From assembly GCA_016936455.1 (NCBI GenBank), contig JAFGXV010000019.1, forward strand, positions 1 through 64,000: DNA of 64,000 nucleotides, given 5' to 3'. Below the pieces are notes generated by a model. The model searched no databases, had not been told where the DNA came from, and saw only the letters and a program-made list of their open reading frames with translations. This document shows, one piece after another, positions 34,799 through 45,398 of this stretch. The position numbers and the translations under genes are program-made. This DNA comes from Desulfuromonadaceae bacterium. Its GTDB lineage: Bacteria > Desulfobacterota > Desulfuromonadia > Desulfuromonadales > Desulfuromonadaceae. How positions within the stretch are numbered: position 1 is the first letter of the stretch; every line of letters begins with the position of its first letter.

Positions 34799-36103
34799 TC
34801 AACCGCCAACGGCCTCAGCACGCGCGCCGACCGTTCGCGCCCGCTCTCGAATATCGCGCACCGAGGTCAAGATTGCCTTCTGCCCCCTGTAATTAATCAG
34901 ACTGCTGTGGACCTCTACCGCGATCTCCTGACCGTCCTTGGCGCGGTGAACGCACTCAAAAAAAGTCCTTGTGCCATGGAGAACCTCGTTATAATGCCGA
35001 CACAGCCCATCCTGACTCACCAGGGTACAGTGGGTTCCGAGCAGTTCCTGTTCGGTATAGCCGAGCATGTTCAGGTACGGCCTGTTGGCCAGCAGGAGCA
35101 GCCCGTTCAGATCGCGCACCACCAGTCCATCGGCTGTGCCATTGAACAGGCTCTGATAGGTCACAAGGTGACTTTTGAGTTCATCGCGCAGGTTCTGCAG
35201 GTTTTGCTGGTAGCGATGGCTGTCACTGACATCGTGAATCAGCAACTGAATCTGCTTTTCGTCCTCCAGCTCGATCAGGCCGGCGTCGAGCTGAAGGGAG
35301 AGATCGCTCCCGCGCAGGGTGAGCATCTGGCTGGCATGACCGCTGTCACGCACCTGCTGAAGCAGCTGATGTATGCGCTTCAGCGCTGGACCATCCAGCA
35401 CCGCAGACTGCTCAAGGGTCTGTCCCGCTTCCAGTTTGAGCTGCTGCCGCGCCGCGGGGTTACAGCTCTGCAGTGTCCCGTCCCAGGCCAGAATAACAAC
35501 CGCCTCACGGCTCTGCTCGAACAGGGCCTGATACTGCTCCTGCTGTCTGGCCATTTCCGAATGCAGGGGATCGAGCCCCATGCGCCTGACCAGCTGCCAC
35601 AGCAGACCGGCCAGCATCAGCACGCCCCCCAGGAGCGCGGCAAACAGTCCTTCGCTGTACAACCAGCCCCACCCCGTCAGGCTGTCCGTTTTTTCAAGGA
35701 TCAACACCCCGAGAATCTGATTCTCGTCATGAATGGTACAGCGCGCGCTGCGGCGCCTTTCCCCGTCGTCCGATGCACGCACGGCGGAGAACAGTTCGAA
35801 CCCGTTCGGCGCTTTCAGCATCAATTGCCGATAGTCTTCATGCTGGCCAAAAAAATCTTCGAGGGCGGTGCGTGCCTGGACATAATCACTGCGCAACAGC
35901 GGCTCATGCAGCAGCGCAATCAGCAGATCCTGTTCGGTCTGAAACACGTGCGCCTGACTGATCTGCAGCGACCGCTCCCGTGTCTTGACATGAAAATAGC
36001 TGACGCCCATAAGGATCAGCAGAAAGACCAGGGCGACCGCCAGTGCAAGGCGCCGTGAATCGTGACGACCTGATCTTTCATCTGCGGTAAAACGTGGAGC
36101 CAT
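34799..36103 (-). CDS. membrane PAS-domain sensor protein without output domain
   Basis: A 434-residue protein with two membrane segments (about 20-40 and 150-172) bracketing an extracytoplasmic region, then at least two PAS domains: QYQALFEQSREAVVILAWDGTLQSCNPAARQQL and YQSLFNGTADGLVVRDLNGLLLLANRPYLNMLGYTEQELLG, the latter ending FFECVHRAKDGQEIAVEVHSSLINYRGQKAILTSVRDI. The frame stops 20 residues after the last PAS with no kinase, GGDEF or other effector. No continuation is visible downstream. It may work by protein contact or be a C-terminally truncated kinase. Confidence 0.8.
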   Translation of the reverse strand: MAPRFTADERSGRHDSRRLALAVALVFLLILMGVSYFHVKTRERSLQISQAHVFQTEQDLLIALLHEPLLRSDYVQARTALEDFFGQHEDYRQLMLKAPNGFELFSAVRASDDGERRRSARCTIHDENQILGVLILEKTDSLTGWGWLYSEGLFAALLGGVLMLAGLLWQLVRRMGLDPLHSEMARQQEQYQALFEQSREAVVILAWDGTLQSCNPAARQQLKLEAGQTLEQSAVLDGPALKRIHQLLQQVRDSGHASQMLTLRGSDLSLQLDAGLIELEDEKQIQLLIHDVSDSHRYQQNLQNLRDELKSHLVTYQSLFNGTADGLVVRDLNGLLLLANRPYLNMLGYTEQELLGTHCTLVSQDGLCRHYNEVLHGTRTFFECVHRAKDGQEIAVEVHSSLINYRGQKAILTSVRDIRERARTVGARAEAVGG

Positions 36104-36328
36104 CGCGACACTCTTCTTATTGGCATCGGGTCGTTGACAGGAGAAGCAGCCACTGCCGGCGGAACGCGCGGATCACCACTCGCGCCGCCTGACTAGCCAT
36201 ATCAGAAGTGTAGTTGATAAATTCAGATTATCCAGCACGAGCAGTACTTTCGGCGCTGGATACAGCCCGGGAATCGGAATCCGCAAGAGGACGTGGCAGG
36301 AGAGAAATGGAATGGCGACGGCAGAACC

Positions 36329-36925
36329 TCAGGCAGGCAGGGTGAGTCCGGTGTGACGGAGCAGCTGGATCAGAAAGCGGTAGGTCAGTCCCCACAGCGG
36401 CGGGACCGACTCGGCGATGTGAAAGGAGGAAACGGTGACCGGTGAACCCTCCCACAGCACCGTTCGGCTGGCGTGGTTCCCCGGTTCCAACAGCCGGGAA
36501 AAAGGCACCCAGAAGTAGCGGCTGGCCTCATTGTTCAGCTGGACTGAGACTCCGGTTTCGACCTCAAACACAAATCCGCTGACGCGGATGGGAACCCGCA
36601 CTCCGTATTCGTCATCCAGTTGCCCCAACAGCCGGGCGTCCTCCAGATCGAGCGCCACCTCTTCCTGCGTTTCACGTTTGGCCGCCGCACAGGCCGACTC
36701 ATCTTCCGGATCAATCCTCCCGCCCGGAAAGCTCAGATTTCCGGACCAGGGATCATGGCGATGGACGGTCCGCTGCATCAGCAGAATTTCGGGACCGCCC
36801 TGTTGCTGCTCGCGCAGCACCAGGGCCACGGCCGCACAGCGCTGGGCCGCCTGGGGTGGCAACAGCTGCGGCCGCCGCACCGCCAGCGTTCGGGCAATGT
36901 CGTCACAGTTCGGCAGGCTGATCAT
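36329..36925 (-). CDS. Nudix hydrolase, probable CoA pyrophosphatase (NudL-like)
   Basis: A 198-residue Nudix enzyme. The Nudix box reads GGRIDPEDESACAAAKRETQEEVAL; the REx2EEVA ending (Ala where many have Gly) and the preceding SGNLSFPGGRIDP are the marks of the NudL/CoA pyrophosphatase subgroup, as is HASRTVLWEGSPVT. The expected reaction is cleavage of CoA to phosphopantetheine and ADP. It lies 18 bases downstream of cmoB on the same strand and may be co-transcribed. Confidence 0.85.
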   Translation of the reverse strand: MISLPNCDDIARTLAVRRPQLLPPQAAQRCAAVALVLREQQQGGPEILLMQRTVHRHDPWSGNLSFPGGRIDPEDESACAAAKRETQEEVALDLEDARLLGQLDDEYGVRVPIRVSGFVFEVETGVSVQLNNEASRYFWVPFSRLLEPGNHASRTVLWEGSPVTVSSFHIAESVPPLWGLTYRFLIQLLRHTGLTLPA

Positions 36926-36943
36926 ACGCGTTATCGCTCCTCG

Positions 36944-37912
36944 TCATTTTGCCTCAGCCAGCATCAGGGCCCGTCGTGGCGCCGGATAACCCTCAACCGT
37001 TTTGTCCTGATCGGCCGGATCGAGAAAATCCTCCAGCGACTCGGTCTGAATCCAGGGCGTCTTGCGCTGCTCTTCCAGGGTGGTCCGGGTCACATCGAGA
37101 CAGCGAATCCGACAGAAACCACTGCGCTCCAGCCAGCGCTCGAGGCCCTTTACCGTCGGCAGAAAAAAGACGTTATTCATCTTGGCGTAGCGATCCAGTG
37201 GCGTCATGGCGACGGCCTCGTCCCCGGGAATAATCAGCGTTTCCAGCACCAGCTCGCCCCCACGCCGCAGGGAATGTCGCAACCGGATCAGGGTATCCAG
37301 AGGAGAGCGCACATGGTAAAGCACACCCATATGAAAAATCGTGTCGAAGAAACCGCGCATCACCGGCAGGCTTTCCAGCTTCAGCGGCAGGGTGTAGCAG
37401 TCCGGCAGGCGAGCGAAGTGTTGCAGCAACTGAAACTGGTAATAGAAGGTGGCATAGGGCTCCAGCCCGAGCAGGAGCGATGGCCTGTCCGCGGCCATAC
37501 GGAACAGATAGTAGCCGTTACTGCTGCCGACATCGAGGACCTTGCGCTGCGCCAGCGGTGCAATGTGATCCTTGAGCCGGTTCCATTTCAGCGACGAAAG
37601 CCATTCCGTGTCCACCGCGGTGCCAAACAGCTGAAATGGACCCTTGCGCCAGGGCCGCAGCCCGTACAGGCCCAGGTCGATACGCTCCTGATCCCGCGCC
37701 GAAATTTCCCGGGCGGCGCCGATCTCGACCCGATCAGCATCCAGCTTCAGGAAGGCAGCTGACAGCTCCGGCAAAGAATCGAGCAGTTCCTGGTAGCGTT
37801 GGCACTTGCGATCCTGCTGCCGGAGCCGCTGCTTTTCCCGGCAGATTGCTTCCAGCTCCGTGCGCCAATCACCGGCTCCGCACTGTTCCAGTCTGGAAAG
37901 CAGCTCTGTCAT
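36944..37912 (-). CDS. cmoB: tRNA U34 carboxymethyltransferase CmoB
   Basis: A 322-residue SAM-fold enzyme that transfers the carboxymethyl group of carboxy-SAM to 5-hydroxyuridine at tRNA wobble position 34. Family-specific stretches are GLRPWRKGPFQLFGTAVDTEWLSSLKWNRL, VLDVGSSNGYYLFRMA, FDTIFHMGVLYHVRSPLDTL and LVLETLIIPGDE. Length matches E. coli CmoB (323). Its start overlaps the cmoA stop by four bases. Confidence 0.97.
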   Translation of the reverse strand: MTELLSRLEQCGAGDWRTELEAICREKQRLRQQDRKCQRYQELLDSLPELSAAFLKLDADRVEIGAAREISARDQERIDLGLYGLRPWRKGPFQLFGTAVDTEWLSSLKWNRLKDHIAPLAQRKVLDVGSSNGYYLFRMAADRPSLLLGLEPYATFYYQFQLLQHFARLPDCYTLPLKLESLPVMRGFFDTIFHMGVLYHVRSPLDTLIRLRHSLRRGGELVLETLIIPGDEAVAMTPLDRYAKMNNVFFLPTVKGLERWLERSGFCRIRCLDVTRTTLEEQRKTPWIQTESLEDFLDPADQDKTVEGYPAPRRALMLAEAK

Positions 37913-38646
37913 GATTTGATGCCCAGAAAGCTGGCAAAATTAAACCACTTCAGCCACAGCATGGTCTGACAGAATCCACAGGCCCTCAGTCGCTGTTCGT
38001 GCTGAGCACAGGTTTCCGGAACCAGAAAATTTTCCAGCGCGTCGCGCTTCTGACTGATTTCCAGTTCAGAGTAGCCATTTTCGCGTTTGAAATCATAGTA
38101 GCAGGTCCGTTCGAGCTCGGCGAGAGAGGGTTGCGGGTGCTCTACTTTCTCCGTCAGCAGCAGGATTCCTCCCGGTTGCAAGGCGTGATAAATCCTTTCC
38201 AGCAACGCGGTGCGCTCCGCCACCGGCACAAACTGCAAGGTCAGATTGATCACAACCACCGAGCAGGACTGAAAATCGACCTGCTGCATGCTCTGCTCGA
38301 GCAGTTCAAGCCTCTGGCTCCCCTGAAGACAGCACTCACTTCCGAGTCTCTGCCGATACCGCTCCAGCATCGGTCGCGAACTATCCACAGCAATCATCTC
38401 GAATGAACGCTCCTGGGCCATCGCCTGAAACAGAACACCGAAGTTGCCATGGGAGCAGCCCAGATCATAGAGCACCGTACCCGGCTGATAGAAGCGCCAG
38501 GCCAGCTGCGCCTGTCGCACCAGAGATTCCTGATACAGGGGGACGCTGCGCTTGATCATGTCGTCGAAAACGCGCACGACCTGCTCATTGAATTCAAACG
38601 GCCGAACCGCTTCGTGCGGCTGTGCAAAGAGATTGTCTTTCCCCAT
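37909..38646 (-). CDS. cmoA: carboxy-S-adenosyl-L-methionine synthase CmoA
   Basis: A 245-residue enzyme that converts SAM and prephenate to carboxy-SAM, the donor used by CmoB. Motifs: FEFNEQVVRVFDDMIKRSVPLYQESL, VLYDLGCSHGNFGVLF and VVVINLTLQFVPVAERTALLERIYHALQPGG. The start is set at the ATG 38646 (MGKDNLFAQP), which matches the length of the E. coli protein; an upstream TTG (38685) would run into the dksA terminator hairpin. Coupled to cmoB by an ATGA overlap. Confidence 0.96.
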   Translation of the reverse strand: MGKDNLFAQPHEAVRPFEFNEQVVRVFDDMIKRSVPLYQESLVRQAQLAWRFYQPGTVLYDLGCSHGNFGVLFQAMAQERSFEMIAVDSSRPMLERYRQRLGSECCLQGSQRLELLEQSMQQVDFQSCSVVVINLTLQFVPVAERTALLERIYHALQPGGILLLTEKVEHPQPSLAELERTCYYDFKRENGYSELEISQKRDALENFLVPETCAQHEQRLRACGFCQTMLWLKWFNFASFLGIKS

Positions 38647-38685
38647 AAAACCTACGGCACGGCCATACAGCCGCTGCAAACACAA

Positions 38686-38708
38686 ACGGCCTGTCGTGAA
38701 CAGGCCGT
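38686..38708 (-). terminator. terminator of the dksA gene
   Basis: Stem ACGGCCTG/CAGGCCGT (8 bases) with a seven-base loop, followed on the minus strand by TTGTGTTTG. It lies between dksA and cmoA, 34 bases after the dksA stop. Confidence 0.7.
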
Positions 38709-38741
38709 CGAGATAATTGAGTATTTAACAGGCGCCGGCAA

Positions 38742-39098
38742 TCAGCCAATACGCTCCTGCCGCTCCTGCTCGGTTTTGCAGTCGATGCACAGCGTGGTGA
38801 CCGGCCGGGCCTTGAGGCGCGCCTCACCGATCTCCTCGTCACAGGACTCACAGACACCAAAGGTGCCATCATCAATGCGTTTCAGGGCCTCGCGGATTTT
38901 GCTGATCAGTTTGCGTTCCCGATCGCGAATGCGCAACTCAAAATTCCGATCTGACTCAACGGATGCGCGATCCGTCGGATCGGGAAAATTTTCCTGCTCG
39001 TCCGTCATTTCCGATACGGTTTTATCCGCTTCCCGCAGCAGCTCTTCCAGCTGCTTCTGAAGAATGGCGCGGTACTCTTCTGCCTTAGCCTGATCCAT
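38742..39098 (-). CDS. dksA: DksA/TraR-family RNA polymerase-binding transcription factor
   Basis: A 118-residue protein with the DksA design: a coiled coil (about 5-70, with the DPTDRASVESDRNFELRIRDRERKL stretch near the tip) and a C-terminal zinc finger CESCDEE and CIDCKTEQE (four Cys). It inserts into the secondary channel of RNA polymerase and works with ppGpp. The start is the ATG at 39098 with a G8 run nine bases upstream; the frame is open further left through the promoter. Preceded by a good promoter. Confidence 0.93.
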   Translation of the reverse strand: MDQAKAEEYRAILQKQLEELLREADKTVSEMTDEQENFPDPTDRASVESDRNFELRIRDRERKLISKIREALKRIDDGTFGVCESCDEEIGEARLKARPVTTLCIDCKTEQERQERIG

Positions 39099-39141
39099 AG
39101 ATACCCCCCCCGACGGCGTATTGACCGATAAAAATCGGTAC

Positions 39142-39170
39142 ATATTAGTCACTTGCCCTCGACAAGTCAA
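39142..39170 (-). promoter_or_regulatory. dksA promoter
   Basis: On the minus strand TTGACT (39165-39170), a 17-base spacer and TAATAT (39142-39147). A perfect repeat ACCGAT-AAAA-ATCGGT (39124-39139) sits at the expected transcription start and could be an operator or the end hairpin of nothing else, since the Rrf2 gene ends upstream at 39208. Confidence 0.6.
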
Positions 39171-39207
39171 GACTCTTCAGCAGAGGATAGAATCGGCACA
39201 CCAAGCG

Positions 39208-39657
39208 CTATTCCGGACGTTGCAGCAGGTTGTCCAGCCGCTCCTTATTGGCCACCTCTTCCTGTGCCAGACGGGCGAAATTATACTCTTTCATCTTCAC
39301 CATCATGCCACGGCGCACTTCACACCAGGCTTCGTGAACAGGACAGTACCCATCGCGCTCGCAAGCGCCCTTTTCAGCCAGACATTTATTGATCAGCAAC
39401 GGATCTTCTTCATAGCAGTAGATGTCGAACACCGTAATCTCTGACGGTGATTTCTTCAGATAAAAGCCCCCACCGACGCCTCGCTGGGAACCAATCAAGC
39501 CGGCCTTGACAAGGGGCTGAAAAATCTTGGTCAGAAATGCCGGGGTGACATCCTGGGTCTGACAGATATCCTTTTTCAGAATTATTTCGCCCGGGGGGAA
39601 TTTCGCCATGAACAACACGGCCCGGATCGCATATTCGGTGGCGCGGGTAATGACCAT
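39208..39657 (-). CDS. Rrf2-family transcriptional regulator, probable Fe-S sensor
   Basis: A 149-residue winged-helix regulator. The N terminus MVITRATEYAIRAVLFMAKFP and the HTH (KKDICQTQDVTPAFLTKIFQPLVKAGLIGSQRGVGGGFYL) are typical of Rrf2/IscR/NsrR. The C-terminal half has a Cys cluster, KCLAEKGACERDGYCPVHEAWC, placed where IscR and NsrR bind an iron-sulfur cluster, so it likely senses cluster status, oxygen or NO. A minus-strand -35 TTGACA at 39710-39715 lies upstream. It is divergent from gluQ. Confidence 0.9.
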   Translation of the reverse strand: MVITRATEYAIRAVLFMAKFPPGEIILKKDICQTQDVTPAFLTKIFQPLVKAGLIGSQRGVGGGFYLKKSPSEITVFDIYCYEEDPLLINKCLAEKGACERDGYCPVHEAWCEVRRGMMVKMKEYNFARLAQEEVANKERLDNLLQRPE

Positions 39658-39810
39658 TTTTCCTCCAATGTCTGACTTTTCTCGTTATCTTTACGGAGGA
39701 TGGCAAACCTGTCAACCGAATTCTGACCAATTTCATCATTTACTGGCAGCATCGACCGCAATCGCTGTCACGGCTTGACTTTTCACCCAACTGATTCCAC
39801 ACTTCCTTTC

Positions 39811-40755
39811 ATGCAATCCCCTACCGACTCCCAAACCTCCCCCGTCGTCGGACGCTTTGCGCCAACACCGTCCGGTATTCTTCATTTTGGCTCTCTGGTT
39901 ACAGCCGTTGCCAGTTTCTTCATGGCACGGCAGGCGCGAGGTCGCTGGCTGGTACGCATGGAAGATCTGGATTGGCCCCGTGCTGTCCCCGGTGCAGCCG
40001 ATCGCATCCTCCACCAGCTCGAGGCATTCGGCCTAACGTGGGATGGCCCCGTGCTTTACCAGAGCCGGCGGACAGAATTTTATCGTGATCAGCTGTCCGA
40101 TCTCCATCGGCGCAATCTGGTCTATCCCTGTACCTGTTCACGCAGAGAAGTTTCAGAACAGTCGCTGCGACAGACGGCTGACGGTCCTGTTTATTCGGGA
40201 TGCTGCCGAAACAAACGAGGCATTCCTGATACCGCTCACGCCTGGCGACTGCGCACCTGTGACCTTCCTGTCTCCTTTTCAGATCTTCTTCACGGCGTGG
40301 TGGTCCAGAATGTTGCTCATGATGTCGGCGATTTCATTCTTCAGCGCAGCGACAGCATTTTTGCCTACCAGTTTGCCACTCCACTTGACGATGCTGATCA
40401 GGGCGTCAACCAGGTCGTTCGTGGCAACGATTTACTCTGGTCGACGCCACGTCAGATTTGGCTGTTGCAACAGCTTTCCAGGGCGATTCCAACCTATTGC
40501 CACCTTCCACTGGCCTTGCGTTCTGACGGCACGAAGATCAGTAAAAGTGATTCTCGGCATCCGGTTCTTTGTGACACGACCCGTGACGATCTGCCTTCAT
40601 TTCTAATTTTGGCTTTTTCGTTTCTCGGCCTGCAGGTTCCTCGTGAGTTTCTCCATTGTCGCTGCAACGAGCTGCTGACCTGGGCGATTGATTCATTTCG
40701 TTTAGATTCGGTATCAAGAAGCAATCAGATCGTTAAGGCATCACTGCAGGAATAG
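39811..40755 (+). CDS. gluQ: glutamyl-Q tRNA(Asp) synthetase GluQ
   Basis: A 314-residue truncated class I synthetase that attaches glutamate to queuosine of tRNA(Asp). It has GRFAPTPSGILHFGSLVTAVASF (the HIGH-type motif as HFGSL), the zinc-site cysteines CTCSRREVS and YSGCCR, DDADQGVNQVVRGNDLLWSTPRQ and the KMSKS-type GTKISKSDSRH. It lacks an anticodon-binding domain, as expected for GluQ. The ATG at 39811 is used; a TTG 36 bases upstream is less likely. No clear ribosome site. Base composition is lower in GC than its neighbours. Confidence 0.93.
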   Translation: MQSPTDSQTSPVVGRFAPTPSGILHFGSLVTAVASFFMARQARGRWLVRMEDLDWPRAVPGAADRILHQLEAFGLTWDGPVLYQSRRTEFYRDQLSDLHRRNLVYPCTCSRREVSEQSLRQTADGPVYSGCCRNKRGIPDTAHAWRLRTCDLPVSFSDLLHGVVVQNVAHDVGDFILQRSDSIFAYQFATPLDDADQGVNQVVRGNDLLWSTPRQIWLLQQLSRAIPTYCHLPLALRSDGTKISKSDSRHPVLCDTTRDDLPSFLILAFSFLGLQVPREFLHCRCNELLTWAIDSFRLDSVSRSNQIVKASLQE

Positions 40756-40787
40756 GATCGGTTTCGAACGAAACAGGAATTGTTTCA

Positions 40788-40831
40788 CCCATAAAAAAAG
40801 GCGACCCTTGCGAGTCGCCTTTTTTTATGGG
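40788..40831. terminator. bidirectional terminator between gluQ and frdB
   Basis: A perfect 18-base stem (40788-40805 with 40814-40831) with an eight-base loop; the core GGCGAC/GTCGCC is flanked by runs of seven A and seven T, so it serves both converging genes. Confidence 0.95.
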
Positions 40832-40845
40832 TAGTGCGTGAGTGC

Positions 40846-41585
40846 TTACTTGGGCAGAGCCTTGATGTACTCGCGGTTGAGCTTGGCGATGAACTTGACA
40901 CTGACACCTTTCGGGCAGGCGGCCTGGCACTCGTAATGGTTGGTACAGTTACCGAAACCAGCGTTGAGCATTGCCTCGGTCATGTTCTTGACGCGCTCAG
41001 CGGCCTCAATCTGGCCCTGAGGCAGAACAGCCAGTTGAGCAACTTTGGCGCTGGTGAACAGCATGGCGCTGCCGTTGGGGCACGCCGCAACACAGGCACC
41101 ACAGCCGATGCACTCCGCTGCGTCCATGGCGTAGTCCGCATCCGGCTTGGAAATCAGGGTCTGATTTGCCTCACCGACTTCACCGGTATACGCCGAGGTG
41201 TAACCACCGGCCTGGATGATTTTATCCAGAGCGGTACGGTCAACAGCCAGGTCTTTGATCACCGGGAAAGCCTTGGCACGCCACGGCTCCAGCGTCAGGC
41301 TGTCGCCATCCTTGAACTGGCGCATATGCAGCTGGCAAGCGGTCGTTTTTTCCTGGGGACCGTGGGGAATACCATTGACCACGCAACCACAGGTACCACA
41401 GATACCTTCGCGGCAGTCGTTGTCAAATTCAATCGGCTCAACGCCATGCTCGATCAGTTCCTGATTGACTTCATCAAGCATCTCGAGGAAGGAGCTGTCG
41501 GGGCTGACATTCTTGGCCTCGTACTGCTCCAGCTTGCCCTTGTCCTCCGGGCCGTTTTGGCGCCATACGTACAGTGTCAGATTCA

Positions 41586-41586
<1 letters not shown>
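40846..41586 (-). CDS. frdB: fumarate reductase/succinate dehydrogenase iron-sulfur subunit
   Basis: A 246-residue electron-transfer subunit. The N-terminal plant-ferredoxin fold binds [2Fe-2S] through CREGICGTCGCVVNG and a later Cys; the C-terminal part has CIGCGACVAACPNGS for [4Fe-4S] and CTNHYECQAACPKGVSV for the [3Fe-4S] centre. It passes electrons between the flavoprotein and the membrane cytochrome b. The ATG overlaps the frdA stop by one base (TAATG). Confidence 0.97.
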
Positions 41587-43502
<1,916 letters not shown>

Positions 43503-43513
43503 GATGTACCCTC

Positions 43514-44191
43514 CTAAACTTTAATCAGGCCCAGAAGTATGGACACCGGGATGGAAATAAAACCAACAAAGATAACGATCGCAGCAGCACGGCCAATTTT
43601 CTCCATCACAGGCAGAGTATTGGCGCCCAGGCAGCCCAGAGTCTGGAACAGGCTCTGTACCCCGTGGCTCAGATGCAGCAGAACCGCAACCATTGCACCG
43701 GCATAGACCAGGCTGACGAAGAACTTCTGGAAGCTCAAAACGACCATGGTGAATACGTCTGCACGACCCAGAGCGTCTGCCGGCAGAACACCGACGGAAA
43801 TCTCAGGGTTGGTGACGTGCATGGTGAAGTGCAGCAGATGATAAACGACAAACGCCAGAATCACCAGACCGGTGTAGATCATGGTCTCGGCACCGAAAGA
43901 GGTGCGAATGTTTTTCTTCTGGTTGTAGTCGATCGGACGCGCTGCACGGTTTTCCAGCGTCAGCTGAATGCCGAAAATGATGTGCAGTGCAAAAACAGCC
44001 AGCATCACCAGGCGGAAGATCCAGACAACCGGACCCAGCGCGTGAAGATGCTCGGCGTACGCATTGATACCGTCAGCGCCGACAAACACTGACGAGTTAC
44101 CAAGCAGGTGGACGATGATGAAGCTGACCAGAACAAAGCCGGTCACCGCCATCACAAGCTTCCTACCAACAGAGTTTTGTAGCATTTGCAT
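43514..44191 (-). CDS. frdC: succinate dehydrogenase/fumarate reductase cytochrome b subunit
   Basis: A 225-residue membrane anchor with five hydrophobic helices (first: [28 protein letters not shown]; last: [22 protein letters not shown]). His residues in [24 protein letters not shown] and LLHLSHG are the candidate ligands of two b haems that connect to menaquinone. It is the first gene of frdCAB, 11 bases before frdA, and its [10 protein letters not shown] end is typical of Geobacter relatives. Confidence 0.95.
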   Translation of the reverse strand: MQMLQNSVGRKLVMAVTGFVLVSFIIVHLLGNSSVFVGADGINAYAEHLHALGPVVWIFRLVMLAVFALHIIFGIQLTLENRAARPIDYNQKKNIRTSFGAETMIYTGLVILAFVVYHLLHFTMHVTNPEISVGVLPADALGRADVFTMVVLSFQKFFVSLVYAGAMVAVLLHLSHGVQSLFQTLGCLGANTLPVMEKIGRAAAIVIFVGFISIPVSILLGLIKV

Positions 44192-44639
44192 AGTTTTACC
44201 TATCCATCCTTGAAAATGTTTAGTTCTGAACCATGCGGTTCAAACTTCCCAAAATTCACCTACCAGTTTTGCCTTCAACACCCTGAGAAGACTCTCAGGC
44301 GCGCTGTCAGGTCAACCCTGGAGGCGGCCTCCAACTGACATATTTCATCGCTCTCTCTACCCCCTTCATCTCAAAAAAACGACAGACCTCCACACGCACC
44401 AAGCATATAGAGGATTACATGCTAGCGCTCATACTAAACATCGTTTTAGAAAATTGCAAAAGGAAAGTGTATACAGTGTGCATTTTTCTCTCGGGCCGAA
44501 GGCGGCGCGGTGCGCAGGTATCCTGCTGTTCTCGCAACGAATTTAGTCCTCTCTTCTCGCCGTGAGCGGAGGGTTCAGACGGGCCGGAAAAGTTCAAAAC
44601 ACCCCCGGAGAAAGCTCGCTTACCGCCGTTGCCCGCACG
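44192..44639. other. 448-base region upstream of frdC
   Basis: No gene is convincing here. It holds the frdCAB promoter and a leader of about 230 bases with three short hairpins: TGAACC-ATGC-GGTTCA (44227-44242), CCTGAGA-AGAC-TCTCAGG (44282-44299) and the near-continuous palindrome TGGAGGCGGCCTCCA (44319-44333). None has a T tract, so they are not standard terminators. The part next to the TauE-like gene end (44480-44639) shows nothing further. Confidence 0.5.
44431..44459 (-). promoter_or_regulatory. candidate frdCAB promoter
   Basis: On the minus strand TTGCAA (44454-44459) and TAGTAT (44431-44436), 17 bases apart, each matching consensus at four of six positions. The surrounding DNA is distinctly AT-rich compared with its flanks. 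Confidence 0.45.
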
Positions 44640-45398
44640 CTATCCGGGCCACAAGCGGACGGCGCAGATCAGCACAGCCACAATCACGACCCGTTTTATC
44701 CACAGGTGCCCGCGCTTGACCGCCATGCGGGCCGCCAGCCAGCCTCCGGTGGCATTGCCCACGGCCATGACCAGTCCGAGCAACCAGTCCACCTTGCCCT
44801 CCCAGGCAAATATGGCCAGGGTCGGAATGATGTACAACAGCACGACCAGCACCTTCAGCACGTTGGCCCGCACCAGATCAAGGCCGCAGAAGGACGCCAG
44901 AATCAGGAACAGAAACCCGACGCCCGCCTGCACAAAGCCACCATACAGCCCGACGCCGAAATAGGCGCTCCACCACAGTGGCCCCACCTGTGGCTCTCGG
45001 TCCGCGCCGCCCCGCTTCAATCGACGCACCGGGTCCCAGGCCATGACCAGCAGCACCCCGACCAGCACACCACCAAGCACCTGGCGAAACGTCTCGTCAT
45101 CCAGTTTCACGGCAAACTTGGCGCCGATGGTTGCGCCGACAAGGGCCGGCACGATACTGTGCAGCGCCAGACGCCAGGGCAAGGCCCCATACTGCTGAAA
45201 ACTCCGCACCGCAGCAATATTCTGGATCAGAATCGCCACCCGGTTGGTTCCATTGGCCACCACCGGGGGCACGCCGAGAAAAATCAAAACGGGCAGGGTG
45301 AGCAGCGACCCTCCCCCGGCCAGCACGTTGAGAAATCCGGCCACCACGCCCACGGCAAGCAGCGCAATCGCCTGCCAGCCGAAAAGGAACTCATTCAT
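44640..45398 (-). CDS. TauE/SafE family sulfite exporter-like permease
   Basis: A 252-residue membrane protein with about eight hydrophobic helices in two repeats; each repeat starts with the family motif (VVAGFLNVLAGGGSLLTLPVLIFLGVPPVVANGTNR and GVGLYGGFVQAGVGFLFLILASF). These permeases export sulfite, sulfoacetate or other organosulfur anions, but most members are uncharacterised. It overlaps tcdA by eight bases and so is translated with it. Confidence 0.9.
   Translation of the reverse strand: MNEFLFGWQAIALLAVGVVAGFLNVLAGGGSLLTLPVLIFLGVPPVVANGTNRVAILIQNIAAVRSFQQYGALPWRLALHSIVPALVGATIGAKFAVKLDDETFRQVLGGVLVGVLLVMAWDPVRRLKRGGADREPQVGPLWWSAYFGVGLYGGFVQAGVGFLFLILASFCGLDLVRANVLKVLVVLLYIIPTLAIFAWEGKVDWLLGLVMAVGNATGGWLAARMAVKRGHLWIKRVVIVAVLICAVRLWPG

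Noticed and set aside
40761-40774. GTTTC-GAAC-GAAAC repeat after gluQ
   Set aside because: Short, next to a strong terminator, with no gene downstream to control; taken as part of the 3' end.
44415-44597. 60-codon minus-strand frame upstream of frdC
   Set aside because: No ribosome site, no homology pattern, and it overlaps the inferred promoter.
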